Source: an uncultured Flavobacteriaceae bacterium
GTDB lineage: Bacteria > Bacteroidota > Bacteroidia > Flavobacteriales > Flavobacteriaceae
Reading direction: 5' to 3'
Assembly (NCBI GenBank): GCA_943842245.1
Contig: CALTAJ010000004.1
Coordinates: forward strand, 1 to 52,240
DNA length: 52,240 bases
In this document: positions 33,030 to 42,898 of the stretch, in pieces
Layout: the number at the start of each line of letters is the position of its first letter
How positions within the stretch are numbered: position 1 is the stretch's first letter
The notes under the pieces: generated by a model
Database searches by the model: none
What the model was told of the DNA's origin: nothing
Seen by the model: the letters and a program-made list of their open reading frames with translations, nothing else
Position numbers and translations under genes: made by a program

Positions 33030-33200
33030 ATGAAATTTAGATGGGTGTTAAAAAGCATTTTATTTTTAATTGCAATTATTTGCTTCATCGTCGTTGGGAT
33101 TATGTACACCAAACTTTCTTTCATTGATTGGCCTTATCTAGTAGGAGGAGTATTTTTTTTAGTAACGGGAGTCATTGTCACAATTAAAAAAAATAATTAA
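33030..33200 (+). CDS. Small two-helix membrane protein (56 aa)
   Basis: ATG 33030 to TAA 33198-33200. The first helix is LKSILFLIAIICFIVVGIMY. A short loop TKLSFIDWPY and a second helix LVGGVFFLVTGVIVTI follow, then a KKNN tail. The gene ends 10 bases before the M20 amidohydrolase ATG, so it is probably cotranscribed. No family recognised. Confidence 0.55.
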   Translation: MKFRWVLKSILFLIAIICFIVVGIMYTKLSFIDWPYLVGGVFFLVTGVIVTIKKNN

Positions 33201-33210
33201 AAAAAAAAAA

Positions 33211-34632
33211 ATGAAAAAATTTATTTTAGGATTTATAGCCTTTATTGCATTTACACCTCTTCTAGGGCAGAGCAAAAAATCTGTTAAAAATGATATCCAA
33301 GCTTCAATCGAGCGTCAGAAAGAGAAACTTATTGATATAAGTTATGCGATATGGGAAGCAGCCGAAACATCATTAGAGGAGTTTACTTCTTCTAAACTTT
33401 TAATGGACTATGCACGCGAAAATGGTTTTGAGGTTACAGAAAATGTGGCTGATATTTCTACAGCTTTTATGGCAAGCTATGGTTCGGGGAAACCAGTAAT
33501 TGGTATTTTAGGAGAATTCGATGCTAATGCCGGTATTTCTCAAAAACTTCAACCAGTTAAAGAAGCAAGAATAGAGGGTGCTGCCGGGCATGGTTGTGGA
33601 CATAATCTCTATGGAACGGCTAGTCTTGCAGCCGCTATAGCCATTAAAGAACAAATAGAGAAAGGAACGCTAAAAGGGACAGTGATTTTTTATGGAACAC
33701 CTGCAGAAGAAACTATTTTTGCAAAAGTTTGGATGGTAAGAGAGGGAGTTTTTGATCAACTTGATGTTTGTATGGATTGGCACCCTGGTGATACAAATGA
33801 ATCCGGGACCCAATCAACTAAAGCACTAGTAGATTTTAGGATATCATTCAATGGGAGTTCATCTCATGCTTCATCTGATCCATGGAATGGAAGAAGTGCT
33901 GTTGACGCAATGGAACTTTATACGACAGGATTAAATTATTACCGGGAACATATTATACCAACTTCAAGAATTCATTACCAATTTGAAGCTGTTGGAGATG
34001 TTGTAAATGTAGTTCCAGATTACGCAAAAATTTGGACTCGTTTAAGGGGGAATACTGTTGAAAATGTAAATGTACTTTATGACAGAGCTTTGGACATTGC
34101 AAAAGCAGCAGCCCTAATGACAGGAACTACCTATGAGACAAAACTTATTTCAGGAATTTATGAAATTTTAGTAAATAGAACAGGTGCTGGAATAATGCAA
34201 AAAAACATGGAACTTTTAGAGGACATCTCCTACACACCTGAAGAAATTTCATATGCAAATACTATTTTAAGTGAAACTGGAAAGCCTCAAATTGGAATTG
34301 ATGGTAAATTAAAGCCATTAATGAAAACACTACCTGCAACTGGAGGTTCTACAGATGTAGGAGATGTAAGTCAAGTGGTCCCAATTATTCGTATGTCAGC
34401 AACTGTTGCTGCAAAAAACGGACCTTGGCACTCTTGGGCAGTAGTCGCTTGTACAGGAATGTCTATCGGCCACAAAGGAATGATTTATGCTGCTAAAGCA
34501 TTATCAATGACAATGGCAGACTTATTTAAAGAACCAAAATTGATTGAAGCTGTAAAAGAAGATTATAAGAGAAATAAAAGCCCAAAAAAATATGTCCCTA
34601 GAATTGAACCTGGACCTCCAACTCTTGATTAA
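33211..34632 (+). CDS. Exported M20-family amidohydrolase (AbgB-like)
   Basis: 473 residues from ATG 33211; a TTG extension to 33175 is rejected because it hides the signal peptide FILGFIAFIAFTPLLGQ. M20D metal-site pattern: GILGEFDANAG, then GHGCGHNLYGTASLAAAIAI, TPAEET, the dimerisation lid with GSSSHASSDPWNGRSAVDA, and a late His in GPWHSWAVVACTGMSIGHKG. Relatives (AbgB, IAA-amino-acid hydrolases) remove acyl or aromatic groups from amino acids. Export suggests hydrolysis of N-acyl amino acids in the periplasm. A link to the nearby DgcA/DgcN pair is possible, not shown. Confidence 0.92.
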   Translation: MKKFILGFIAFIAFTPLLGQSKKSVKNDIQASIERQKEKLIDISYAIWEAAETSLEEFTSSKLLMDYARENGFEVTENVADISTAFMASYGSGKPVIGILGEFDANAGISQKLQPVKEARIEGAAGHGCGHNLYGTASLAAAIAIKEQIEKGTLKGTVIFYGTPAEETIFAKVWMVREGVFDQLDVCMDWHPGDTNESGTQSTKALVDFRISFNGSSSHASSDPWNGRSAVDAMELYTTGLNYYREHIIPTSRIHYQFEAVGDVVNVVPDYAKIWTRLRGNTVENVNVLYDRALDIAKAAALMTGTTYETKLISGIYEILVNRTGAGIMQKNMELLEDISYTPEEISYANTILSETGKPQIGIDGKLKPLMKTLPATGGSTDVGDVSQVVPIIRMSATVAAKNGPWHSWAVVACTGMSIGHKGMIYAAKALSMTMADLFKEPKLIEAVKEDYKRNKSPKKYVPRIEPGPPTLD

Positions 34633-34649
34633 TAAAGATTCTATCCAAT

Positions 34650-35999
34650 TTAGCTAAACCATTTTCTTACTTGCATTTCTTTTTTCACATGATTTGAAAG
34701 GTATAAAATGCTGATCATATTTGGTATACACATTAACGCAAAAGACAAATCAATGATTCCAATAACCAGCTCTACCGTTACAAGGGCAGAAAATATAATG
34801 CTTCCAACATAAAAATAATTGTAGTAGTTACCCCACTTAATTTTGGTTAGGAATCCAAAGCATTTAACTCCATAATAAGAGTAAGTAAATAGAGTTGAGA
34901 TTCCAAAAACAAAAACCATTAGTAGTAGTAATATATCACCAAAACCAAAGAAAAGACGCCTGAATGCTTCTAGAGTAAGCACAATACCATTTAATCCTTC
35001 AACTTTGTAGGCACCACTGATAATTACAACAAGCCCTGTAATTGTACAAACTAAAATAGTGTCTAATAAGGGCCCTAACATGGCAACTAAACCCTCGTCA
35101 GTTCCTTTTTGACTTTGAGATTGGCCATGATACATTGGGGCATTTCCAATCCCACTTTCATTAGAAAAAACGGCTCTTCTAACACCAAGGATAACTAATC
35201 CCCAAAAACCGCCTGTAACAGCAGTTTTAAAATTAAAAGCTTCAAAAAAGATAAGTTTTAAGGTAGGAATCACTTGCTCGAAGTTAGATAAGATCATATA
35301 AAGACCCATAAAAAAATAAAGGCCAACCATCACAGGTACCAAGCTAGAGGTGACTTTAACAATTGACTTTAACCCACCAAAAATCACTAAAGCACTCATA
35401 AGCGAAAGTAGAATCCCAAGAATTAATTTCCATTGTAAGTCTCCAATATTCAGATAGCTATTTGGGTCTATAACGTTAATGAAGGTTTGTGTCAATTGAT
35501 TAGCAGTAAAAGCAGGGAGTACCCCAAATAGACCAGCAACAGAAAACCAAACAGCTAACGACTTACCCCATTTTTTCATGCCTATTTTCATGTAGTACAT
35601 TGGACCTCCTAAAGGCTCACCATCTGCTTCAGTTTCTCTAAGTTGAACTGCAAGAGTACAAGAGTAAAACTTAATAATCATACCTATTCCCGCAGTAATC
35701 CACATCCATACTAAAACTCCGGGCCCTCCCATATGAATTGCAATTGCAACTCCAGATATATTTCCTAAACCTACAGTAGCAGCAAGTACTGCTGATAAAG
35801 CCTGAAAACGAGAAATACCTTTATTTTGATCTTTTGAAAAAAGTAGCTTAAAAGCCTTTTTTATTTTTAATAATGGATAACCTCTACTTTGAAAACTTAA
35901 ATAAAGCCCACCTCCTATAATGGCAAAAAGCATGATCCATTCTAGGGGTTTAATCAAGTTTTGTAAAAGCGATTCCAAATCAGATATCCATTCGGCCAT
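34650..35999 (-). CDS. AGCS-family Na+/alanine-glycine symporter
   Basis: 449 residues, about 10 helices. AGCS signatures: ALSAVLAATVGLGNISGVAIAI, the conserved GGPMYYMK, FSNESGIGNAPMYHGQSQ, and SYYGVKCFGFL. These transporters take up L/D-alanine or glycine with sodium. Its convergent neighbour is the exported amidohydrolase, so products of periplasmic deacylation could be its substrate (inference). Confidence 0.95.
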   Translation of the reverse strand: MAEWISDLESLLQNLIKPLEWIMLFAIIGGGLYLSFQSRGYPLLKIKKAFKLLFSKDQNKGISRFQALSAVLAATVGLGNISGVAIAIHMGGPGVLVWMWITAGIGMIIKFYSCTLAVQLRETEADGEPLGGPMYYMKIGMKKWGKSLAVWFSVAGLFGVLPAFTANQLTQTFINVIDPNSYLNIGDLQWKLILGILLSLMSALVIFGGLKSIVKVTSSLVPVMVGLYFFMGLYMILSNFEQVIPTLKLIFFEAFNFKTAVTGGFWGLVILGVRRAVFSNESGIGNAPMYHGQSQSQKGTDEGLVAMLGPLLDTILVCTITGLVVIISGAYKVEGLNGIVLTLEAFRRLFFGFGDILLLLMVFVFGISTLFTYSYYGVKCFGFLTKIKWGNYYNYFYVGSIIFSALVTVELVIGIIDLSFALMCIPNMISILYLSNHVKKEMQVRKWFS

Positions 36000-36118
36000 T
36001 CTGAAAAATAGGAATTAATTTCTAGTTAAAACTTAAAAATAAAACTTACTAAGAATTTTTATTATAAATATTTTGATTTGATTTAAAAAACTATAAACTT
36101 TATTGAAAATCAAAAATC

Positions 36119-37231
36119 ATGCACACACGAAGAGACTGGTTACGCTCCTCACTTGGAATAGGGGGTTTACTTCTTGCACCTCCCAATATTTTAAGTGCTC
36201 AAGAAAAAATAGATTTTATTCCAAGAAGTTTAGACCCGATAATTCGGTTAAGCTCAAACGAAAATCCTTACGGTCCTTCCAAAATCGTTCAACAACGAAT
36301 TCAAAACTCCTTTGTTCATGCGTGTAGATACCCTTATGCCTATTCTGATGATCTAGAATTAATCCTAGCTAAAAAACATGGTGTGAATCCAGAATCTATT
36401 ATTGTTACAGGAGGCTCTACCGAAGGATTAAAAATAACTGGTCTTACTTTTGCCTCAAACGGAGGAGAGATAATTTCAGGACAACCGACATTCCTTGCTA
36501 TGATGAAATTTGCTGAGCAGTGGGGGGCTTCAGTTAATTGGGTGCCTGTTGGAGCAGATAAGGGATATGACTTAGATGAAATAGAAAAACGAATTTCTTC
36601 AAAAACAAAATTAGTTTTCCTCTGCAACCCAAATAATCCAACAGGTACTTTGGTCCCAGCTGCGAAACTTGTTGATTTTTGTAATACAGCTAGTAAAAAA
36701 ACAATAGTTTTTTCTGACGAAGCCTATTATGATTTTATTGAAACACCAAACTATCCAAGTATGGTTGAAGCAGTAAAACGTGGAGATGACGTAATAGTTT
36801 CAAAGACCTTTTCAAAAGTTTATGGTATGGCAGGCATGCGAGTTGGCTACCTAATTGCTAAACCACAGATTGCGGATAAAATTCGTAAAAATATTGTGGC
36901 AATGAGTAATGTCCTGGCAGTTGAGGCGGCAAAAGAAGCTTTGCAAGATGAGGCATTTTATAAGTTTTCCTTAGCCAAAAATAAAGAAGCAAAAACTAGA
37001 ATTTATAAATTACTAGATCATTTGAAACTTGATTACGTTACTTCACATACCAATTTTATCTTTTTTCATTCACAAAGAGATATCCGTGAACTAGGTCCTA
37101 AAATGTTAGAAAAAGGTGTCCGAATCGGAAGACCTTTTCCTCCTTTTTATGATTGGTGCCGAATAAGTACGGGCACTATAGAAGAGGTTGATCTATTTAT
37201 CAAAGGAATGTTGGAAGTTTACGAGAGTTAA
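36119..37231 (+). CDS. Tat-exported PLP aminotransferase, HisC-like
   Basis: 370 residues. The first 28 residues carry a twin-arginine signal (TRRDWLRSSLGIGGLLLAPP). The rest is a class I/II aminotransferase of the histidinol-phosphate type: SSNENPYGPS, VTGGSTEGLKI, NPNNPTGTLVP, SDEAYYDF, and the PLP lysine Lys233 in SKTFSKVYGMAGMRVGY. GRPFPPFYDWCRISTGT closes the active site. Tat targeting implies a folded, cofactor-loaded enzyme in the periplasm. That is odd for a biosynthetic HisC, so a role in catabolism of extracytoplasmic amino acids is inferred. Confidence 0.9.
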   Translation: MHTRRDWLRSSLGIGGLLLAPPNILSAQEKIDFIPRSLDPIIRLSSNENPYGPSKIVQQRIQNSFVHACRYPYAYSDDLELILAKKHGVNPESIIVTGGSTEGLKITGLTFASNGGEIISGQPTFLAMMKFAEQWGASVNWVPVGADKGYDLDEIEKRISSKTKLVFLCNPNNPTGTLVPAAKLVDFCNTASKKTIVFSDEAYYDFIETPNYPSMVEAVKRGDDVIVSKTFSKVYGMAGMRVGYLIAKPQIADKIRKNIVAMSNVLAVEAAKEALQDEAFYKFSLAKNKEAKTRIYKLLDHLKLDYVTSHTNFIFFHSQRDIRELGPKMLEKGVRIGRPFPPFYDWCRISTGTIEEVDLFIKGMLEVYES

Positions 37232-37233
37232 GA

Positions 37234-37902
37234 TTATTTTTCCTTAACAATTATATAGGTTGCCTTTACTCCTGTAGCAAGATTCCATCGATTAGCACCA
37301 ACTAATTGACCATTATCGTCAAATACACGTACCTCAGCGGTATTAGGCCCTGAGGCCCCTTGATTTAGAGCTACAAAATCAATTTTATTAAATCCCATTA
37401 CCAAATCAATTGAAATACTTTTGAATCGTTCTTGAAGCATTACTTGCGAAACTACCTCGACATCATTTAGCATAATACGAATCAGATCTCCGTCAGGTGA
37501 TTCATGATCTCTTACTGCGATTTGAACAAACTTACCGTTGTTTCTAAAGTCACCGAGATACTGATCAGTTTTAAATAAATCAGGATTCTTTTCTTTTTCA
37601 GGCTTTCGGTTTAACTTGTTTAAATATCGTTTACCAGGATCTAAAAACTGTTCGTTTTCTCCAAAGCGAAGACGAGGATTTTCAATATCGTTTTTGGGAT
37701 CTTCAAATTCTATTTTAGGATTAAAGAAATCTTCCGAAAGAAAAGATTTTTCTTTTTTAGGTTGAAGTAAACTAGGCCCTTTTTCCTCAGTTGGGTTAAG
37801 GAGAATTTTTGGTGACTCGTTAGATTCAATGACGTTCTGTCCCCAACTTAACATTACAGAAAAAAACAAAAATATTGAAATAAAAATTCTAATCGTGGGC
37901 AC
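37234..37902 (-). CDS. Conserved exported protein, unknown (222 aa)
   Basis: No ATG precedes the signal sequence. The best start is GTG 37902 (leader ATAAAAAAAGTG), giving PTIRIFISIFLFFSVMLSWGQ. A TTG further out at 37965 would add 21 improbable residues. The middle is low-complexity and charged (NPKIEFEDPKNDIENP). The C-terminal about 110 residues form a compact domain: IRIMLNDVEVVSQVMLQERF, LVMGFNKIDFVALNQGASGP, RWNLATGVKATYIIV. This ending recurs in Flavobacteriia but has no named function. Only 2 bases separate it from the convergent aminotransferase stop. Confidence 0.7.
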   Translation of the reverse strand: MPTIRIFISIFLFFSVMLSWGQNVIESNESPKILLNPTEEKGPSLLQPKKEKSFLSEDFFNPKIEFEDPKNDIENPRLRFGENEQFLDPGKRYLNKLNRKPEKEKNPDLFKTDQYLGDFRNNGKFVQIAVRDHESPDGDLIRIMLNDVEVVSQVMLQERFKSISIDLVMGFNKIDFVALNQGASGPNTAEVRVFDDNGQLVGANRWNLATGVKATYIIVKEK

Positions 37903-38023
37903 TTTTTTTATAATTATTAAAGCAAACCTACAATGAAATCCACTTGAACTCAAGCGTTTTAACAACTATTTAATGACTAAGCATCTTTTTATTTACCTTT
38001 AGCGAAATCAAAAATATAGTCTT

Positions 38024-39832
38024 ATGCAGATCGCAACCCTTGATTGGCTTATAATTTCCCTTTTTTTCGCAATTACCTTAGGAATTGGTATTTATGTCTC
38101 AAAATCTTCAGGAAAAAGTGCAAACGAATTTTTTCTCTCTGGGCGAAGTATGCCTTGGTGGCTTTTGGGATTATCGATGGTTGCAACTACCTTTTCAACC
38201 GATACACCAAATTTAGTGACAGATATAGTCCGTACCAATGGAGTCTCGGGGAATTGGGTTTGGTGGGCCTTTTTGATTACAGGCTTGTTAACGGTTTTTG
38301 TATACGCAAAGTTATGGCGTAAATCAAATGTAAGTACAGACTTAGAGTTTTATGAGTTGCGTTATGGAGGAAAGCCAGCAAGTTTTTTAAGAAAATTTAG
38401 AGCAATATACTTAGGGATTATTTTTAATGTAATTACTATGTCAGCAGTTACATTAGCTGCTATTAAGATAGGAGGGATTATGCTTGGTTTAGAACCATGG
38501 CAAACTGTTATATCAGCAGGCTTGGTTACTGTTATCTTTAGTGCTGTGGGCGGTTTTAAAGGTGTTGTATATACAGATGTTGTTCTCTTTTTTGCTGCAA
38601 TGGGAGGTGCTATTGGAGCAGCAGTTTACTTGGTTAATATTCCAGAGGTAGGGGGCATAGACGCTTTACTTGTTCACGAAAATGTAGCAGGAAAAATTTC
38701 AATTCTCCCAGATTTTGGAAATCGAGAAGCCTTAATTACACTACTTATTATTCCTCTCGCGGTACAGTGGTGGAGCTCATGGTATCCAGGAGCAGAACCG
38801 GGTGGTGGAGGCTATATCGCTCAGCGAATGTTTGCAGCAAAAGATGAAAACCATGCTATTGGTGCCACCTTTTTTTTTAATATAATGCATTACGCATTAC
38901 GTCCTTGGCCATGGATTCTAGTAGCTCTAGCTTCTTTAGTAGTTTTCCCTGACCTCGAAAGTATTCAAAACGCATTTCCAAATATCACTCCTGATAAATT
39001 GGGGAATGATTTGGCATACCCAGCTATGTTAACCAAGTTGCCTACAGGTCTTCTCGGGTTGGTTTTAGCTTCATTAATTTCGGCATATATGAGCACTATA
39101 TCCACACAATTAAATTGGGGCTCATCATACATTGTATATGATTTTTACCAAACCCAAATTAATCCAAACGCTTCTCAAAAACGTTTAGTTGCTGTGGGGA
39201 GAATTTCCACAGTTTTACTTATGGTTCTAAGCGCGCTTTTAGCCTTACTACTTCAGAATGCTATGCAGTTGTTTAATTTACTTCTTGTTTTTGGAGCTGG
39301 CACAGGACTTATTTTTATTTTACGATGGTTTTGGTGGAGGATTAATGCTTGGAGTGAAATCACAGCCATGGTAGTATCTGGCTTAATCTCTTTGATTCTT
39401 ACAATACCATCTGTTAAGATTTCTTTATTTGGAATTGATGGTTTAATGCCGGGTTGGGCAGAGTTTCCATTTGTTGTTGCAGTAACAACGAGTTTATGGT
39501 TACTTGCGACATACATAACGCCAGCCGAGGACCAATCTGTATTACGCTCTTTTTACAAAAAAATACAGCCAGGAGGACCAGGCTGGACTAAAGTTGTAAG
39601 CGAAGCTAAAAAAGAATCTATTGAACTCATTGATGACAAAGAGGGCTGGAGTGTTCCATCTGGCATTATTGCTATGCTACTTGGTTGCGTTATGATTTAC
39701 AGTATCATGTTTTGCACAGGATATTTCATTTATGGAGATTATATTTTAGCATTTCCCTTACTAGCAATTTCTCTGATTTCCGCTTTTTTCTTAATTAAAA
39801 TTTGGAAAAAAGTTAAAGTAAATGTGCTTTAA
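38024..39832 (+). CDS. Sodium:solute symporter (SSS family)
   Basis: 602 residues, about 14 helices. SSS pattern: LSGRSMPWWLLGLSMVATTF STDTP in the first helices, FYELRYGGKPASFLRKFRAI, the AVGGFKGVVYTDVV motif, and LISAYMSTISTQLNWGSSY in the sodium-site helix. It imports an organic solute with sodium; the substrate is unknown. The N-terminal STDTP and SSWYPGAEPGGGGYIAQRMF segments are typical of the large Bacteroidota SSS group. Confidence 0.94.
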   Translation: MQIATLDWLIISLFFAITLGIGIYVSKSSGKSANEFFLSGRSMPWWLLGLSMVATTFSTDTPNLVTDIVRTNGVSGNWVWWAFLITGLLTVFVYAKLWRKSNVSTDLEFYELRYGGKPASFLRKFRAIYLGIIFNVITMSAVTLAAIKIGGIMLGLEPWQTVISAGLVTVIFSAVGGFKGVVYTDVVLFFAAMGGAIGAAVYLVNIPEVGGIDALLVHENVAGKISILPDFGNREALITLLIIPLAVQWWSSWYPGAEPGGGGYIAQRMFAAKDENHAIGATFFFNIMHYALRPWPWILVALASLVVFPDLESIQNAFPNITPDKLGNDLAYPAMLTKLPTGLLGLVLASLISAYMSTISTQLNWGSSYIVYDFYQTQINPNASQKRLVAVGRISTVLLMVLSALLALLLQNAMQLFNLLLVFGAGTGLIFILRWFWWRINAWSEITAMVVSGLISLILTIPSVKISLFGIDGLMPGWAEFPFVVAVTTSLWLLATYITPAEDQSVLRSFYKKIQPGGPGWTKVVSEAKKESIELIDDKEGWSVPSGIIAMLLGCVMIYSIMFCTGYFIYGDYILAFPLLAISLISAFFLIKIWKKVKVNVL

Positions 39833-39834
39833 GT

Positions 39835-41154
39835 CTATCCTAGAATTATACCTGCTATTGTAGCTGACATTAATGAAACTATTGAGCCAGCAACCATTGC
39901 CTTAAACCCTAATTCAGTTAAGAGTTTCCTAATCTTTGGAGCAATAATACCTATTCCACCTATTTGAATCCCTATTGAGGCAAAGTTTGCAAAACCACAT
40001 AGCATATAGGTCGCCATTATTACAGATTTTTGATAGCTAAAATGAGTTGGACTCATACTATTTTTAAGATCTACTAGTTGGGTATAACCCACAAACTCAC
40101 TTGCAACAATTTTGACACCTAAGAGTTGACCCATAAGTGCTACATCTTCAGTTGCCACACCTATAATCCACATTAAAGGAGCAAAAAGATAACCCAATAA
40201 AAACTCAATTGAAAAGCTTTCATAAGGTGTGTTTGATGCAATCCAGGTATTAATTCCAATTAAGTCACCAATGCCAGTGAAGATGCTACTTACCATGGCA
40301 ATTAAGGCAATAAAAACTAAAAGCATTGCCGCTACATTTACAGCCATTTTGATTCCCTCTCCTGTACCAATGGAAATTGCGGATAATAAATTAGACCCAA
40401 TTCTATCACTTGAAATGCTAATGTCTGTTTTTATCTGCTCAGTCTGTGGGTAAATGATTTTAGCAATGACAATTGCTCCTGGAGCTGCCATTACTGAAGC
40501 TGCCAAAAGACTTTTAGCGAATTCTAGCTGCATTATAGGATCGTCCCCACCAAGGAAACCTATGTAAGCTCCTAATACACTTCCAGCTACTGTCGACATT
40601 CCCCCAACCATTACTAAAAATATCTCAGACCGATTCATTTTCTCTAAGTATGCCTTAATTAGTAATGGCGCTTCAGTCTGTCCCAAAAAGATATTTCCAG
40701 CAACAGAAAGACTCTCAGCTCCGGAGACTTTGAAGATTTTTGTTAACCCCCATGCGAGAAAGCCAACTAACTTTTGTATAATCCCAAAATAATATAAGAT
40801 AGAACTTAGTGCAGAAAAAAAGATAATAACCGGAAGAGCCTGAAAGACGAAAATAAATCCATAGGTCTCCGTATTTCCAAACTCTCCTAAAAGCATTTTT
40901 GTACCCTCTCCGGTATACTCCAAAACCTTAATGAAGAATCCACCTATAGTTTCAAAAACACCTTTTACAAAGTTGATTTTGAGAACACCAATAGCAATGA
41001 AGACTTGAATAATTAACCCAATTCCAACTGTCTTCCATGCAATAGCTTTTCTGTTGTTACTAAAAAGATAGGCGATAAATATTAAAAAAAACATCCCAAA
41101 AACACCCCTTGATAAAGAGATTAAAGAAAGTCCTGCATTTGGGATTAGTTCCAT
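39835..41154 (-). CDS. CNT-family nucleoside transporter (NupC-like)
   Basis: 439 residues. CNT signatures: FVFQALPVIIFFSALSSILY, then SVAGNIFLGQTEAPLLIKAY, MVGGMSTVAGSVLGAYIGFL, MAAPGAIVIAKI, LLGYLFAPLMWIIGV and the C-terminal CGFANFASIGIQIGG. It imports nucleosides with sodium or protons across the inner membrane. It is convergent with the SSS gene, two bases between stops, and divergent from GH16. Confidence 0.95.
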   Translation of the reverse strand: MELIPNAGLSLISLSRGVFGMFFLIFIAYLFSNNRKAIAWKTVGIGLIIQVFIAIGVLKINFVKGVFETIGGFFIKVLEYTGEGTKMLLGEFGNTETYGFIFVFQALPVIIFFSALSSILYYFGIIQKLVGFLAWGLTKIFKVSGAESLSVAGNIFLGQTEAPLLIKAYLEKMNRSEIFLVMVGGMSTVAGSVLGAYIGFLGGDDPIMQLEFAKSLLAASVMAAPGAIVIAKIIYPQTEQIKTDISISSDRIGSNLLSAISIGTGEGIKMAVNVAAMLLVFIALIAMVSSIFTGIGDLIGINTWIASNTPYESFSIEFLLGYLFAPLMWIIGVATEDVALMGQLLGVKIVASEFVGYTQLVDLKNSMSPTHFSYQKSVIMATYMLCGFANFASIGIQIGGIGIIAPKIRKLLTELGFKAMVAGSIVSLMSATIAGIILG

Positions 41155-41220
41155 TATCTTAATTAAGTTTTATAAAGATAGTAATTCGCATATCTTTGAA
41201 CCAATAAAAATATTCGAAGA

Positions 41221-42753
41221 ATGAATCGCTATTTAGCACTCTTTTTACTTGTAATAATTATTGAATGTAGCCCTGAATCAGAAGAATCTTCCTCAGAACA
41301 AACGTCAATTATTAGCCCCCCTCAGCCAGCTACTCCGGTGTCCAGTAATAATACAAATTCAACTTCTAATGGGACTGAATTAGTCAGTCCAAACTTAAAC
41401 GAAGGCTCAATTAATTTTGAAGAAGTTATATTAAGTTTTACTGAACAAGACATACAGCCTAGTAATAGAACTTCGGGGAATTGGGGGAGATTTGGAGGTA
41501 TAGGCTCTGTAAATCTATCAATAGAATACTTTGACAATCCAGATAATAATGATATAAATGAATCTTCCAGAGTCATTAAAGTAACTGAACCATCGGGAAT
41601 TCAATCTTGGGCTGGATTCTATTTTGTCCTTGAAGACAAACTTATTTTTCCTCAAGGAAAGGAAGCTATTTCTTTTCAGTTCTATTCTCCTGGGCCAGGA
41701 CACATTGTACTCCTAAAATTAGAAGATGAACGAACCAATGATGCCTTTGGTAAAAAAACAACTGGAGACCTTTTTGCTGAGACCAAGGGAACAGGATGGG
41801 AGACCTTGGTATTTAACATCCCAGAATTAGAAGGTAGGAATGGAATTTATAATACCATCACAATGGTTTTAGGATATGATCTTTCAAATCAAACCGAAGT
41901 GAATTATTATTTAGATAATTTTAATTTTTCTTCTCCATCACTAATTAATGTGGATCTTACTAATATTGATTCAAGTGAAGAATTAACTTCTTACTCAGGT
42001 TATCAGTTAGTTTGGAATGATGAGTTTAATTATGAAGGAGCTCCATCTGATCAAAAATGGCACCTTCAATATATCCCAATAATTGAGGGGGGTTGGGCAA
42101 ATGATGAAAAACAACATTATACCACAAGGCGAGACAACTCTTTTGTAAGTGACGGAACACTAAAAATCGTAGCTAAAAAAGAATTGTATGCATATGATGG
42201 GATCAATAAGACCTTCACCTCTGCTAGGTTAAATTCAAAATTTGATATCCGATATGGACGTATTGACGTTCGAGCTAAACTCCCAAGTTCAAAAGGTACA
42301 TGGCCTGCGATTTGGACTTTGGGCACCAATATTGGAGAAATTGGAAATTATTACGGAACCTCCCAAGGGAATGTAGGTTGGCCAGAATGCGGAGAAATTG
42401 ATATAATGGAACAAGATGGGACCAATAAACAACTTCTATATGGAACCTTTCATTGGGCCGATAACGGTGGTCAACAGGTTTCTTATGGTTTGATTAAAGA
42501 CACTTCCTCTTTAAATATTTCTGATTTAAATTCTGAATTCCATCTGTATTCTTTGATATGGACTTCTTCTTCAATAAAGGTTTATGTAGACAATTTGCTT
42601 GTATCAGAATTAGATAACACTGCCTCGGTTCCTTTTGACAACTCTCATTATCTACTTCTCAATATCGCTATGGGTGGTACTCTAGGAGGTACAATACCTG
42701 GCACTTTTGAAGAAGATAATATGGAAATAGATTACGTTAGAATTTATCAATAG
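41221..42753 (+). CDS. GH16 beta-glucanase (laminarinase-like) lipoprotein
   Basis: 510 residues. Lipobox IIIEC, then a Ser/Pro/Thr-rich linker. An N-terminal beta-sandwich (about residues 60-235, with NWGRFGGIGSVNLSIEYFDN) looks like a carbohydrate-binding module. The GH16 catalytic domain follows (about 255-510): YQLVWNDEFNYEGAPSDQKW, IWTLGTNIGE, and the active site ECGEIDIMEQDG with nucleophile Glu392 and acid/base Glu397. The EIDIME form with the extra Met is the laminarinase/beta-1,3-glucanase type. A surface lipoprotein acting on laminarin-like glucan is expected. Confidence 0.95.
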   Translation: MNRYLALFLLVIIIECSPESEESSSEQTSIISPPQPATPVSSNNTNSTSNGTELVSPNLNEGSINFEEVILSFTEQDIQPSNRTSGNWGRFGGIGSVNLSIEYFDNPDNNDINESSRVIKVTEPSGIQSWAGFYFVLEDKLIFPQGKEAISFQFYSPGPGHIVLLKLEDERTNDAFGKKTTGDLFAETKGTGWETLVFNIPELEGRNGIYNTITMVLGYDLSNQTEVNYYLDNFNFSSPSLINVDLTNIDSSEELTSYSGYQLVWNDEFNYEGAPSDQKWHLQYIPIIEGGWANDEKQHYTTRRDNSFVSDGTLKIVAKKELYAYDGINKTFTSARLNSKFDIRYGRIDVRAKLPSSKGTWPAIWTLGTNIGEIGNYYGTSQGNVGWPECGEIDIMEQDGTNKQLLYGTFHWADNGGQQVSYGLIKDTSSLNISDLNSEFHLYSLIWTSSSIKVYVDNLLVSELDNTASVPFDNSHYLLLNIAMGGTLGGTIPGTFEEDNMEIDYVRIYQ

Positions 42754-42756
42754 CTC

Positions 42757-42897
42757 TTAAAACTCGGTATCTAATATTTTTTGAATCATTTCACGAGCTG
42801 TGATAAGTTTAATTTTATGGACACTATCTAAGTAATTTCCTTGAGAAATTTTATTATCTATATGTTTTAATAATTCTTTTGATGAAGGATTTTTCAT
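42757..42897 (-). CDS. Small soluble ORF after pirin (46 aa)
   Basis: ATG 42897 to TAA 42757. It begins MKNPSSKELLKHIDNKISQG and continues with a helical part, VHKIKLITAREMIQKILDT. It starts one base after the pirin stop (TAA-A-ATG), a spacing typical of translational coupling, and ends before the GH16 stop on the other strand. No family recognised. Confidence 0.55.
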   Translation of the reverse strand: MKNPSSKELLKHIDNKISQGNYLDSVHKIKLITAREMIQKILDTEF

Positions 42898-42898
42898 T

